From Eubacterium pyruvativorans (GTDB lineage Bacteria; Bacillota; Clostridia; Peptostreptococcales; Anaerovoracaceae): 64,000 nucleotides of DNA. The notes beneath the pieces were generated by a model. The model made no database searches. It was not told the DNA's origin and was given only the letters and a program-made list of their open reading frames with translations. A program made the translations under genes and the position numbers. This document shows positions 42,149 through 50,084 of this stretch, in pieces. How positions within the stretch are numbered: position 1 is the stretch's first letter; every line of letters starts with the position of its first letter. Location of the stretch: assembly GCF_900102225.1 (NCBI RefSeq), contig NZ_FNBF01000009.1, positions 1 through 64,000 of the forward strand. The letters run 5' to 3'.

Positions 42149-43279
42149 CTATTTCTGCCCGTTCCTCCGGCGGGCGCCGCTGTCCGAGCGGCTGTCCGGG
42201 TGATTTTTGTAATATTCATCGTAAGCACTGATGATACGCTTGACCATTTCGTGACGAACCACGTCCACGCCCTTCAGGTAGCAGAAGTCGATGCCCTTCA
42301 CGTCCTTCAGGATCTTCTCCGCCTCCACCAGTCCGGACCTTCTGCCCTTCGGCAGGTCGATCTGGGTGACATCTCCTGTGACCACGATCTTGGAGCCGAA
42401 TCCCATACGGGTCAGAAACATTTTCATCTGTTCCCGGGTGGTATTCTGTGCCTCGTCCAGGATAATGAAGGCATCATCCAGAGTGCGGCCCCGCATATAG
42501 GCCAGCGGCACGACCTCGATGATCTCTTTCTCCTTCAGCGCCAGGGCCTTCTCCCGTCCCAGCATGTCATACAGCGCATCATAAAGCGGCCGGAGATACG
42601 GATCCACCTTGTCCTGCAGGTCTCCCGGCAGGAAACCCAGGTTCTCTCCCGCCTCCACCGCAGGCCGGGCGAGGATGATCTTCTGGACTTCCTTGTTCTT
42701 CATGGCACGCACCGCCATGGCCACGGCCAGGTAGGTCTTTCCGGTGCCGGCGGGCCCTATTGCAAAAACCACGTCCCTTTTCCGGATGCTGTTCACGTAA
42801 CGTTTCTGCCCGATGGTCTTCGGCTTGATCGGCCGGCCCTGACAGGTAAAGGCGATGGTATCCCCGGACACATTGTGCTCTCCGTAGGAAACCCCCTCAC
42901 TTTCCAGCGCGATCACATAATGCAGTTTCTGAGAGTCGATCTTCTCCCCTTTCCGGATCATGGTTTCCAGCTCTTCCAGAATCTTTCTGGCATCCTGCAT
43001 GTGCCTCGCCGGCCCTTTCAAAGTCAGACCGTCATCCCGCTGAATGATATCCACACCGGTGGCCTCCCGGATCAGCTGCAGATTGGCATCCATGCTGCCG
43101 AACAATGTCTGCCGGTCGATATCATCCTCCACCGGAATATGAATCATGGCAGAATTCGTCCTTCCCGGCCCTGCAGCTCCCGGCCTTGCACCTGCCGTGA
43201 TGCCCGGCCTTTCAGTTCCCGGCCCTGCCACCTGCACGCCCTTTCTTCTGTCGTCGTTCGTATACTCTTCTCTGTTCAA
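42149..43279 (-). CDS. phoH: PhoH family ATPase
   Basis: P-loop ATPase usually paired with ybeY and linked to RNA metabolism. 376 residues with Walker A GPAGTGKT (175-182), ILARPAVEAGENLGFLPGDLQDKVDPYLRPLYDAL, and Walker B FIILDEAQNTT. The first 44 residues (VAGPGTERPGITAGARPGAAGPGR) are encoded by two 39-nt repeats and are not part of the family. TTG 43279 has GAGGAG upstream; ATG 43147 (MIHIPVEDD) would give a family-sized protein but lacks a good ribosome site. Followed by ybeY-cdd after 6 nt. Confidence 0.92.
   Translation of the reverse strand: MNREEYTNDDRRKGVQVAGPGTERPGITAGARPGAAGPGRTNSAMIHIPVEDDIDRQTLFGSMDANLQLIREATGVDIIQRDDGLTLKGPARHMQDARKILEELETMIRKGEKIDSQKLHYVIALESEGVSYGEHNVSGDTIAFTCQGRPIKPKTIGQKRYVNSIRKRDVVFAIGPAGTGKTYLAVAMAVRAMKNKEVQKIILARPAVEAGENLGFLPGDLQDKVDPYLRPLYDALYDMLGREKALALKEKEIIEVVPLAYMRGRTLDDAFIILDEAQNTTREQMKMFLTRMGFGSKIVVTGDVTQIDLPKGRRSGLVEAEKILKDVKGIDFCYLKGVDVVRHEMVKRIISAYDEYYKNHPDSRSDSGARRRNGQK
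43164..43241. repeat. Two 39-nt repeats at the 5' end of phoH
   Basis: CCCGGCC recurs at 43164, 43179, 43203 and 43218; the spacing 15 + 24 repeats exactly at 39 nt, which is 13 codons. The repeats encode the N-terminal PGT/RPG-rich extension of PhoH. The same 39-nt period occurs in the array at 44613-44734. Confidence 0.75.
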
Positions 43280-43318
43280 TCAATACTCCTCGTTCACAGA
43301 TATAATATTTCAGGTTAA

Positions 43319-43346
43319 ATTATACACGAAAACCCGGCAATTCCAA
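43319..43346 (-). promoter_or_regulatory. Promoter of phoH-ybeY-cdd-era-recO-glyS
   Basis: TTGGAA (43341-43346), 16 nt, TGTATAAT (extended -10; TATAAT at 43319-43324) on the minus strand, 40 nt before the TTG start. Confidence 0.7.
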
Positions 43347-43390
43347 CGCAGATTCTGCGGTTTTCCGGCAGCATCCGATATCAGACAAAG

Positions 43391-43426
43391 AAAAAAGACC
43401 ATACGGCGCTAAGCTCGCACAGTCTT
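43391..43426 (-). terminator. Possible terminator downstream of rpsU
   Basis: An AAGAC...GTCTT stem with imperfect inner pairing, followed by TTTTTTC on the minus strand. A second hairpin, GTGATACCGGGG-GTG-TCCCCGGTATCAC, at 43534-43562 lacks a T-tract. Confidence 0.45.
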
Positions 43427-43577
43427 AATTGCTGAATGATCGGTCCGTCTGCCACGCACATCCTCTGACCTCGTCCCCGGACGGATCAGCGCCGGACGAA
43501 GCAGATGATCTTCCGGCCTGATGCACGCACGAAGTGATACCGGGGACACCCCCGGTATCACAAATCAGTCTATGGCA

Positions 43578-43757
43578 TTAATACTTTCTGGCCTTCTTTC
43601 TGGCTGCCTCGGACTTCTTCTTTCTTTTCACACTCGGCTTCTCGTAATGCTCTCTCTTACGAACCTCCGCCATGACGCCGTCACGGGCGCAGGATCTCTT
43701 GAATCTCTTCAGAGCACTTTCCAAGCTTTCGTTTTCTCTAACGAATACCTGTGCCAT
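43578..43757 (-). CDS. rpsU: 30S ribosomal protein S21
   Basis: 59-residue basic protein: [48 protein letters not shown] is typical of S21. ATG 43757 lies 11 nt after AGGAGGT; a GTG four codons earlier overlaps that site. Monocistronic, with promoter TTGCAG-17-TATAAT at 43820-43848. Confidence 0.96.
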   Translation of the reverse strand: MAQVFVRENESLESALKRFKRSCARDGVMAEVRKREHYEKPSVKRKKKSEAARKKARKY

Positions 43758-43819
43758 TTCACATTTCACCTCCTGACTAATCTGAAATTAGCAGTGGAAC
43801 AGCACTTGCCATAACAATT

Positions 43820-43848
43820 ATTATACTGACTGCCTCCTCACACTGCAA
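43820..43848 (-). promoter_or_regulatory. Promoter of rpsU
   Basis: TTGCAG (43843-43848), 17 nt, TATAAT (43820-43825) on the minus strand, 62 nt before the start. Confidence 0.8.
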
Positions 43849-43929
43849 GGTTTTTTCCATGTTTTTTTCTGTACTTCCCTTTTTCGGATGAGATGGAGGG
43901 GTGGGAGTCAACGAAAGGAATAAACGAGC

Positions 43930-44060
43930 GACGAAAGAAAAAAAGCAGAAAGTGGCAGAAAACGTATACTCGAGCGGAAAAGCCGAGAGCGCCCGAAAAG
44001 CCGGAACCGGCCGGAAAACCGCAGGCGGGCGACGAAAGGTGTAGCAGACGAAAGGGATCA
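43930..44060. repeat. Degenerate 18-19 nt periodic stretch upstream of the HIT gene
   Basis: GAAAA recurs at 43958, 43977, 43995 and 44014 (19, 18 and 19 nt apart), with weaker GACGAAAG copies on both sides. It is more degraded than the other arrays. An extended -10 (TGCTATAAT, 44062-44070) for the HIT gene follows it. Confidence 0.5.
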
Positions 44061-44137
44061 ATGCTATAATAGTGTCATTATCTTCGGACTATTTCCGGCT
44101 GCCCGGAAACCCGACCCGGAGAAGAAAGGAGCGTCCA

Positions 44138-44479
44138 ATGTCTGATTGTATTTTCTGTGCGATCGCCAATCACGAGATCCCGTCCGAAATCGTCTACGAA
44201 GACGACAAGATCTGTGTATACAAAGATCTGGCGCCGCAGGCGCCGGTGCACGTTCTGATGATCCCGAAGAAGCACATCGCAAACCTCGACGATGTTACGG
44301 CCGATGATCAGGAACTGCTGGGATACATGCTGCTGAAGGTGCAGGATATCGCAAAATTGATGGGCATCGAAAACGGCTACCGTGTTGTCAGCAACAACGG
44401 TGATGATGCAGAACAGACTGTGAAACACATGCATCTTCACATTCTCGGAAAACGCAAATTCACCTGGCCACCAGGCTAA
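44138..44479 (+). CDS. HIT family nucleotide hydrolase/transferase (Hint type)
   Basis: 113 residues of the histidine-triad family, purine nucleoside phosphoramidase-like: DCIFCAIANHEIPSEIVYEDD at the N-terminus, VHVLMIPKKHIANLDD, and the triad HMHLHILG (H97, H99, H101), with C4 and C7 as in zinc-binding Hint proteins. ATG 44138 has AAAGGAG upstream. Short form, single gene, with its own promoter and a strong terminator. The physiological substrate is unknown. Confidence 0.93.
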   Translation: MSDCIFCAIANHEIPSEIVYEDDKICVYKDLAPQAPVHVLMIPKKHIANLDDVTADDQELLGYMLLKVQDIAKLMGIENGYRVVSNNGDDAEQTVKHMHLHILGKRKFTWPPG

Positions 44480-44507
44480 ATTGAACTTGAAACGAACGAA
44501 GGCGGCA

Positions 44508-44565
44508 GGGGCTGCCGCTGCGGACGAAGGACTCCCGACGTCCGCAGCGGGCAGCCCCGATTTTT
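44508..44565 (+). terminator. Terminator of the HIT gene
   Basis: GGGGCTGCC-GCTGCGGACG paired with CGTCCGCAGC-GGCAGCCCC (one bulge), followed by GATTTTT. Confidence 0.85.
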
Positions 44566-44601
44566 CTGCCATCCTGCCGGATGGCGCCTATCCGAAGCGG
44601 C

Positions 44602-44745
44602 ACGCACCGATTGTATACAATCGGTGCGGCAATTTCTATTTGGAAGAATCGTATACGATCGCTGTGCGCCACGCCCGGCCGGCCGAATCGTATACGACCG
44701 CTGCACGCCACCTTCGGTCGGCCGAATCGTATACGATCATCACGG
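44602..44745. repeat. 39-nt array with GTATAC palindromes
   Basis: GTATAC occurs at 44613, 44651, 44690 and 44729, spaced 38, 39 and 39 nt. The first is the centre of a perfect 24-nt palindrome (GCACCGATTGTA and its complement); the others sit in GAATCGTATACGAYC. Between them lie GC-rich spacers (CGCTGTGCGCCACGCCCGG), conserved among copies. As 39 is a multiple of three, the frames are open and encode 13-residue repeats on both strands, but there is no ribosome site or codon signal. Reading-frame openness is therefore best seen as a by-product. Confidence 0.85.
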
Positions 44746-44800
44746 TTTTCAAAAACACAGACAGAGATCCCATACGATTAATCTGTATACTGTATGGAAA

Positions 44801-45242
44801 AGGTGCGGAATTGGCCAAAAGGCCCTGAATCGCACCTAAAACACGGAATAGAGGGTGCGAAAACGAAAGAAAATCCCGGTTAATCTATTCCGGCGGCATC
44901 CGAAGGTGCGATTCAGAAAAAAATCGTATTTCCGCACCCCAGCCGGCTGGCAGATTGTATACGTTTTAATTAAGTTGGGTCAAAAATGACCCAACTTGGC
45001 GACCGAAGGTTCCGGATGTGGTCGTCCAGTTCGAGGCACCGGGTTGGAAAACCAGAAAATGTATTCGATGCACGCATCATGAGTAAATTAACTCCGGTCT
45101 TCAAATCCGATCTTCCAACCGCAGGATGCGAAAATGAAGATTATCCGATTTCCGCACCCACTGAATCGATGTCGTCCTCGATTTCAGGCCAAATCGCCCA
45201 GGATCAGGTGCGAAATCCGAAAAAACTGGATTTTCGCATCCC
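44801..45242. repeat. GTGCG/CGCAC repeat island 3 (five elements)
   Basis: Short inverted repeats at 44801-44837, 44904-44940, 45125-45159 and 45206-45242, and a long conserved copy at 44852-44913 (plus strand: GTGCGAAAACGAAAGAAAA, then GGTTAATCTATTCCGGC, closing in GGTGCG). The island fills the gap between the GTATAC array and the 19-nt array after mtaB. No gene is recognisable. Confidence 0.75.
44972..44997. repeat. Perfect inverted repeat in island 3
   Basis: AAGTTGGGTCA-AAAA-TGACCCAACTT, an 11-bp stem with a 4-nt loop and no T-tract on either side. Confidence 0.8.
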
Positions 45243-45246
45243 AGCC

Positions 45247-45337
45247 GGCCGACCGCTCCCCCTTTGGCCGACCGCTCCCCCTTTGGCCGACCGCCTTCTC
45301 CCCGGCCGACCGCTCCCGCCTTGGCCGACCGCCCTAC
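45247..45337. repeat. 19-nt tandem array at the 3' end of mtaB
   Basis: GGCCGACC starts at 45247, 45266, 45285, 45304 and 45323, exactly 19 nt apart (unit GGCCGACCGCTCCCCCTTT). It begins right after the mtaB stop codon (minus strand). It is the reverse complement of the array upstream of rodA (3906-3976). Confidence 0.9.
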
Positions 45338-46749
45338 CGCACCCGGCCCAGCATGCCGTCCCGGTACGGACGCACCAGTTCCACATCCCGGAACTGATCG
45401 AACAGGGCCGGGCCGCCGTTTGCGTAAACCCGGATGTAGTTGTCGGTGTATCCGGTGACACAGCCGTCCGGAAAGAGAACAGCGGCGTCTTCTGCCCGGC
45501 TTTCCGACCGGTTCTCCAACCGGTTGTCCCCGTCTCCGTTATCCATGCCCTGGTCCTCGCCGGTGACCGGGTCCTTTCCGAACTCTTCGAAGAGGACCCG
45601 GCGGGTCTCACCCCGGGAAGCCAGGAAAAATTCCCGGCGCACCCGGTTGCTTTCGGCGATCAGCGCACGGGAACGGTCGTTTTTCGTCTCTCCCGGTACC
45701 TGGTCGGTGCGGGCGGCCGCCGGGGTGCCGGTGCGCATGGAATATTTGAAGACATGGGTTTTGCAGAACATGGCCTCGGATACGATCCGGAGGCTGTCCC
45801 GGAATTCGTCTTCGGTTTCCCCCGGGAATCCAACAATGATGTCTGTAGAAATGCCGTAGTGGGGATCTGCCTCCCGGAGCACCTCTACGATGTCCAGGAA
45901 ATCCTGCCGGGTGTAATGCCGGTTCATCTCGGACAACACATGGTCGCTGCCGCTCTGGAGGGCGAGATGCAGATGGTGGCAGAGTTTCGGATATTTCATC
46001 AGGCCTTTTACATATGCGGCGTCGATGACCGTAGGCTCCAGGGAACTGAGCCGGATCCGGAAATCTCCCTCCAGTGCATCCAGGCCGGCGATCAAAGGCT
46101 CGATTCCGCCATAGCCCAGATCCTGTCCGTAAAATGCGGTGTTGATGCCGGTGAGAACGATTTCTTTGTAGCCCTTTGCCACCAGGTTCCGCACTTCTTC
46201 GATCACGTCTTCTGCGGCCCGGCTCCGGATCTTGCCCCGGGCGTAAGGGATGATACAGTACGTGCAGAAATTATTGCAGCCCTCCTGAATCTTGATGAAT
46301 GCCCGGGTGCGGGACTCCATCTCCCGGATTTCCCCCAGGGATTCGTAATGGTCCAGTTTTTCGTAGGGCTTCACCAGAAGTTCCGCCGCCCGGTGGGACG
46401 CCTGTTCTTCCCGGAAGCGGGCGTCCACCATTTCTGCCAGTTTCCCCTTTTCGTCGGTGCCGGTGACGATCTCAACCCCCTCGATGGCCGCCACTTCCTC
46501 CGGCTTGATCTGGGCGTAGCAGCCCGTAACGGCCACCAGCGCATCCGGGTTCAGCCGGCGGGCCCGGCGGATGAACTGACGGGATTTCCGGTCCGCCAGG
46601 TTTGTGACCGTGCAGGTGTTGATGACGTACGCATCACAGACCTCCTCTTCATCACCGATTTCCCAGTCCAGGGCCCGGAACTGTTCTTTGATCGCTTCCG
46701 TTTCGTATTGATTCACTTTGCATCCCAGTGTATGAAATGCAGCCTTCAT
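45334..46749 (-). CDS. mtaB: tRNA t6A37 methylthiotransferase MtaB
   Basis: Radical SAM methylthiotransferase converting t6A37 to ms2t6A37 in ANN-decoding tRNAs. 471 residues: N-terminal UPF0004 domain with cluster-binding C10, C46 and C77 (HTLGCKVNQYE; VINTCTVTNLADRKSRQ; AVTGCYAQ), radical SAM motif EGCNNFCTYCIIPYARG (C158, C162, C165), and a TRAM-like C-terminus. A 25-residue acidic insertion (DPVTGEDQGMDNGDGDNRLE) interrupts the TRAM region. ATG 46749 has AAGGAGAGACT upstream. Follows prmA in the same transcript. Confidence 0.94.
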   Translation of the reverse strand: MKAAFHTLGCKVNQYETEAIKEQFRALDWEIGDEEEVCDAYVINTCTVTNLADRKSRQFIRRARRLNPDALVAVTGCYAQIKPEEVAAIEGVEIVTGTDEKGKLAEMVDARFREEQASHRAAELLVKPYEKLDHYESLGEIREMESRTRAFIKIQEGCNNFCTYCIIPYARGKIRSRAAEDVIEEVRNLVAKGYKEIVLTGINTAFYGQDLGYGGIEPLIAGLDALEGDFRIRLSSLEPTVIDAAYVKGLMKYPKLCHHLHLALQSGSDHVLSEMNRHYTRQDFLDIVEVLREADPHYGISTDIIVGFPGETEDEFRDSLRIVSEAMFCKTHVFKYSMRTGTPAAARTDQVPGETKNDRSRALIAESNRVRREFFLASRGETRRVLFEEFGKDPVTGEDQGMDNGDGDNRLENRSESRAEDAAVLFPDGCVTGYTDNYIRVYANGGPALFDQFRDVELVRPYRDGMLGRVR

Positions 46750-46803
46750 AGTCTCTCCTTCTCCTGCCAAAGTTTCTCCGTAGTTCTTTTCCGAACGGCT
46801 CAC

Positions 46804-47778
46804 CTAACCCCGGGGCCTGGCGGCCGCCAGAGCGCACCATTCGCCTTTTGTCCGGCTCTCCACAATCCGGAACCCTGCCGCCTGCAGGGCCTCGGTCACC
46901 ATCTGTTCCTTCTCCGTCAGAATTCCGGAGGCGATAAACAGGCCCTCCTCCGCCAGATGAGCATAGACGCCATCCGCCAGCATGCAGATCAGCTCCGCCA
47001 TCAGGTTGCCGGCGATGAGATCCGCCTTGAAATCCACCCCCCGGGTCAGGTCACCGTATTCGGCGCGGCAAATGTCTTCCACATGGTTCTTCTGGAAATT
47101 CTCCCGGGCCACCCGGACCGCTTCCCGGTCGAAATCCACGCCCAGGACCTCCGCCGCCCCCAGCTTGGCTGCAGCAATCGCCAGAATCCCCGAGCCGCAG
47201 CCCGCATCCAGCACCCGGCTGCCCGGCTTCAGGTACTGATCGATCATCTGGATGCACATGGAGGTGGTCTCATGGGTGCCGGTTCCGAAGGCCATACCCG
47301 GGTCGATCTCGATGACGGTATCCTCCGGACCCGCCTCATATTCTTCCCAGGACGGGCGGATCACCAGATGCTCCGAGACCCGAAACGGCTTGAAATACTC
47401 TTTCCACTTGTCCTTCCACTCCGCATCGTCCTTCACTTCCGCAGTGACAAAAAGGGAGCCGAAGTCGACCCCCGGACCGTACTCTCCCCGGCCGCAGGCA
47501 TCCGCCAGTTCCTGCATCGCCCGGCGCACTGCCTCTGTCTTCTCCCTGCCCTCTTCATCATCGGCGCAGAACACCTGGATTTTCGGCGTCTCCTTCATCT
47601 GCTCCACCACTTCGTCGTTGATATAATCCCATTCGTAGGATTCCTTGTGCTCCATGATGTCCTCGATATCCCGGGGATCCGTTACCTCGATATCGTCGAT
47701 GCCGATGGCTCCCAGTTTGGCCGCAGCCGGTTCGATTCCCGCCGCTGACGTCTCGATGGTGATTTCAATATATTTCAT
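46804..47778 (-). CDS. prmA: Ribosomal protein L11 methyltransferase
   Basis: SAM-dependent trimethylation of ribosomal protein L11. 324 residues: N-terminal substrate-recognition domain (MKYIEITIETSAAGIEPAAAKLGAIGIDDIEV) and a Rossmann domain with DPGMAFGTGTHETTSMC, VLDAGCGSGILAI (189-201) and IAGNLMAELI. ATG 47778 follows AAGGA; codons further upstream belong to the leader. Promoter at 47907-47935, with an inverted repeat in the leader. Starts the prmA-mtaB operon. Confidence 0.95.
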   Translation of the reverse strand: MKYIEITIETSAAGIEPAAAKLGAIGIDDIEVTDPRDIEDIMEHKESYEWDYINDEVVEQMKETPKIQVFCADDEEGREKTEAVRRAMQELADACGRGEYGPGVDFGSLFVTAEVKDDAEWKDKWKEYFKPFRVSEHLVIRPSWEEYEAGPEDTVIEIDPGMAFGTGTHETTSMCIQMIDQYLKPGSRVLDAGCGSGILAIAAAKLGAAEVLGVDFDREAVRVARENFQKNHVEDICRAEYGDLTRGVDFKADLIAGNLMAELICMLADGVYAHLAEEGLFIASGILTEKEQMVTEALQAAGFRIVESRTKGEWCALAAARPRG

Positions 47779-47849
47779 CCCGCACATCCTTTCTCGAAAA
47801 ACGGTCATAACCGGCGCCGGACCGCCGGATACGCTGCGAATGTATACAA

Positions 47850-47887
47850 TGTCAGAATTGTTCGTTCTGTTGGACACTATTCTGACA
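47850..47887. promoter_or_regulatory. Inverted repeat in the prmA leader
   Basis: TGTCAGAAT and ATTCTGACA (9-bp arms, 20 nt apart) lie 20-57 nt downstream of the -10. It could be an operator or an mRNA hairpin. No T-tract follows, so it is not a terminator. Confidence 0.45.
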
Positions 47888-47906
47888 TTTATTCCGTAAA
47901 CAATGA

Positions 47907-47935
47907 ATTATAGCATAGATTATTTTTGTTGTATA
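47907..47935 (-). promoter_or_regulatory. Promoter of prmA-mtaB
   Basis: TATACA (47930-47935), 17 nt, TATAAT (47907-47912) on the minus strand. Confidence 0.65.
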
Positions 47936-48030
47936 GGTATTTTTTCATTTTCCACTACCTTTTTGCCGAAAAACATGTTAAAATTGTGTAAGAGTTAATA
48001 CAGGGAAGAGAGAAGGGAGATGGGAGTGTA

Positions 48031-48561
48031 ATGTTCAACGTAGGCGACCTGATCATTTACGGTGGAACAGGAGTCTGCAGGGTCAAGGATATCACCCATC
48101 CGGATTTCGGCATGCCGGAGGACCGGCTGTACTATATTCTCGAACCGGTCTATCAGGCGGGAACGATCTATGCACCGGTGGACAACGGGAAGGTCTATAT
48201 GCGTCCGGTGATTTCAGAGGAAGAAGCGAATGAACTGATTGACATCATGCCGGAGGTACACACCGAAATTTACAAGAGCTCCAGTATTCAGCAGCTTTCG
48301 AAACATTATCAGGCAATTATCGACACCCACAAGTGCCTGGATCTGATTCGTCTGACGAAGTCCATCCGGAAGAAGAAGGAGGCGGCCATGAAGCAGAACC
48401 GCCGCCTGGGCCAGATTGATAAGAAATTCATGAAGCGCGCCGAGGACCTGCTTTTCGGAGAGCTGGCCGCAGCACTGGATATGTCTCGGGACGACCTTGA
48501 CTCCTACATTCAGAACCGCATCCATAACAATGAGCCTGTCATCGACCGAACCGTCGACTGA
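48031..48561 (+). CDS. CarD-like transcriptional regulator
   Basis: 176 residues. The N-terminal half is a CarD/TRCF RNA-polymerase interaction domain (MFNVGDLIIYGGTGVCRVKDI; YYILEPVY; IYAPVDN), which contacts the beta subunit; the C-terminal half is helical and basic (SIRKKKEAAMKQNRRL; FGELAAALDMSRDDLDSYI). Such proteins modulate open-complex stability. GGGAG precedes the ATG. A TGTTAAAAT extended -10 lies upstream. Single-gene unit divergent from prmA. No target can be named. Confidence 0.88.
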   Translation: MFNVGDLIIYGGTGVCRVKDITHPDFGMPEDRLYYILEPVYQAGTIYAPVDNGKVYMRPVISEEEANELIDIMPEVHTEIYKSSSIQQLSKHYQAIIDTHKCLDLIRLTKSIRKKKEAAMKQNRRLGQIDKKFMKRAEDLLFGELAAALDMSRDDLDSYIQNRIHNNEPVIDRTVD

Positions 48562-48600
48562 CCGGCGCACAGAAACCCGGTATACCGAGAGTGAACAGAA

Positions 48601-48657
48601 GCAGCCGCCGCAAGGGGCGTCCGGAAGGGCACCCGCATTGCGGCGGCTGCTTTTTTT
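48601..48657 (+). terminator. Terminator of the carD-like gene
   Basis: GCAGCCGCCGCAA and TTGCGGCGGCTGC form a 13-bp stem, followed by TTTTTTT. It may also serve the convergent AEC transporter gene. Confidence 0.92.
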
Positions 48658-48663
48658 GCCATC

Positions 48664-49587
48664 CTACATCATGTAGAGCATGGTCAGCAAGGGCATGGTA
48701 ATGATACAGACCAGGGTCGTGGCCACGTTGATGGACGTGCCGTACTCCGCATCCCTGCCGCAGACCGAAGCCAGCTGCACGATCATCATGGCGCTCGGGG
48801 TCATGGTGGCCAGCAGCACGGCATACAGCACCATCTTCCCGTTCGGCGCCAGGCTCTGCATGCCGGAGTACTTCAGAATGAGCAGGATGATCAACGGACA
48901 AAGGATCATCTTCAGGAACACGATCAGATACAGCCGGGCGCTGGTGAAGTATTTCTTCCAGTTCATGCCGGCGCAGATCAGACCGATATTCAGCATGGCC
49001 AGCGGACCGACGATGCCGGATACCAGATCCAGCCCGCCGTATATGATCTTCGGCACCGGCACCCCGGTAAAAAACAGGGCCATGCCGATCAGTGCAGCGA
49101 CAAAATTCGAGTTGAACATCTTCCGCCAGTTGAAGCTGTTCTCCTGATGCATGCCCCGCTGCCCGAAGGACCAGAAAAACAGGGACTGCACACACAGGTA
49201 CGCACTGGCATAAACCACCCACCGGTCCCCGATCGTGGCCATGATAATCGGGATGATCAGATTCCCCACGTTCGTGTAAATGAGGGAGGACTTCTCCATA
49301 ATGTCCAGCCCGAAAATCTTCCCCAGAATCCAGGAAATGAGATACATCAGCACATGAATCATGAATGCCGCACCCAGGGCCAGCAGCACCCCTTTCCGTG
49401 CGGCTGACGAGTAATCCGTCAGGAACGCCTTGATGATCACACAGGGCAGCCCCACATACAGCGTAACCACCGATATGGTCTTCCCTTCCTCGACCTTCAG
49501 CAGTTTCGCCCGGACGAGCAGCGCTCCTACGGCGATGATCACGAACATGACAAAGGTCTGCCGCATGAGAAGCATGGCAATCTGCAT
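48664..49587 (-). CDS. AEC family transporter (auxin efflux carrier type)
   Basis: 307 residues with about ten hydrophobic helices in the inverted-repeat AEC fold: TLYVGLPCVIIKAFL near the N-terminus, NVGNLIIPIIMATIG, GPLAMLNIGLICAG and LLATMTPSAMMIVQLAS. Family members export or import dicarboxylates, amino acids or malate; the substrate is not predictable. GGAAAGGAG precedes the ATG. A long leader with an internal terminator (49735-49843) suggests regulated expression. Confidence 0.88.
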   Translation of the reverse strand: MQIAMLLMRQTFVMFVIIAVGALLVRAKLLKVEEGKTISVVTLYVGLPCVIIKAFLTDYSSAARKGVLLALGAAFMIHVLMYLISWILGKIFGLDIMEKSSLIYTNVGNLIIPIIMATIGDRWVVYASAYLCVQSLFFWSFGQRGMHQENSFNWRKMFNSNFVAALIGMALFFTGVPVPKIIYGGLDLVSGIVGPLAMLNIGLICAGMNWKKYFTSARLYLIVFLKMILCPLIILLILKYSGMQSLAPNGKMVLYAVLLATMTPSAMMIVQLASVCGRDAEYGTSINVATTLVCIITMPLLTMLYMM

Positions 49588-49734
49588 GATGATTTCTCCT
49601 TTCCTCCTCGTGCAGACGGCTCAACCCGAAAGTCCCCTGCGGCCCGTTCGCCCGGCAGCCGGGGCGTCTTCCGTTCTGCCATGCGGTCTCCCGCCGGCCT
49701 GCTCGAGTATACAATATCCCGGAATAGCAGATAG

Positions 49735-49843
49735 AAAAAAACAGAACCGCAGGCTGATCTGTCGGTATACAACGCCTCTGCGGTTCCATCCGGTTTCATT
49801 GAGTGCTTATCTGTATTATATGGTATGGGATGCGGGATTACCA
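49735..49843 (-). promoter_or_regulatory. Promoter and attenuator in the leader of the AEC transporter gene
   Basis: TGGTAA (49838-49843), 17 nt, TATAAT (49815-49820), then a terminator GAACCGCAG...CTGCGGTTC with TGTTTTTTT (49735-49786), all on the minus strand, about 150 nt before the gene. A short ORF starting ATGAAACCGGATGG runs through the hairpin. The architecture fits an attenuator; no known riboswitch is recognised. The rest of the gap (49588-50006) shows no gene. Confidence 0.55.
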
Positions 49844-50006
49844 TAGGCAGGAGCATTGTATACAGTATTTTTTAGTTGGTTTCCCACAAAACAACTTCTG
49901 TTTTCTGTTTCTATTCACCATGCCAGGCGGTCAGAGTGTTTCCCGTTCCCCGGCGACCCGCTGAACCTGCTGCAGACCGGGACCGGCAGCACCTGCTTCC
50001 GGCCGG

Positions 50007-50036
50007 TTGACACCGCCTCCGCCATTCCGCTATCAT
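50007..50036 (+). promoter_or_regulatory. Promoter of dtd
   Basis: TTGACA (50007-50012), 18 nt, TATCAT (50031-50036), about 50 nt before the start codon. Confidence 0.75.
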
Positions 50037-50084
50037 AGAATGCACATACGTTACAGGAAGACAGGAAGCAAGGAGAACGGAATT

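Noticed and set aside
44624-44839. Short ORFs with 13-residue repeats over the GTATAC array
   Set aside because: The 39-nt period is a multiple of three, so frames stay open on both strands automatically; there is no ribosome site and no promoter placed for them.
48539-49789. 416-codon minus-strand ORF
   Set aside because: It is another frame of the AEC transporter gene; the 48664-49587 frame has the membrane helices and ribosome site.
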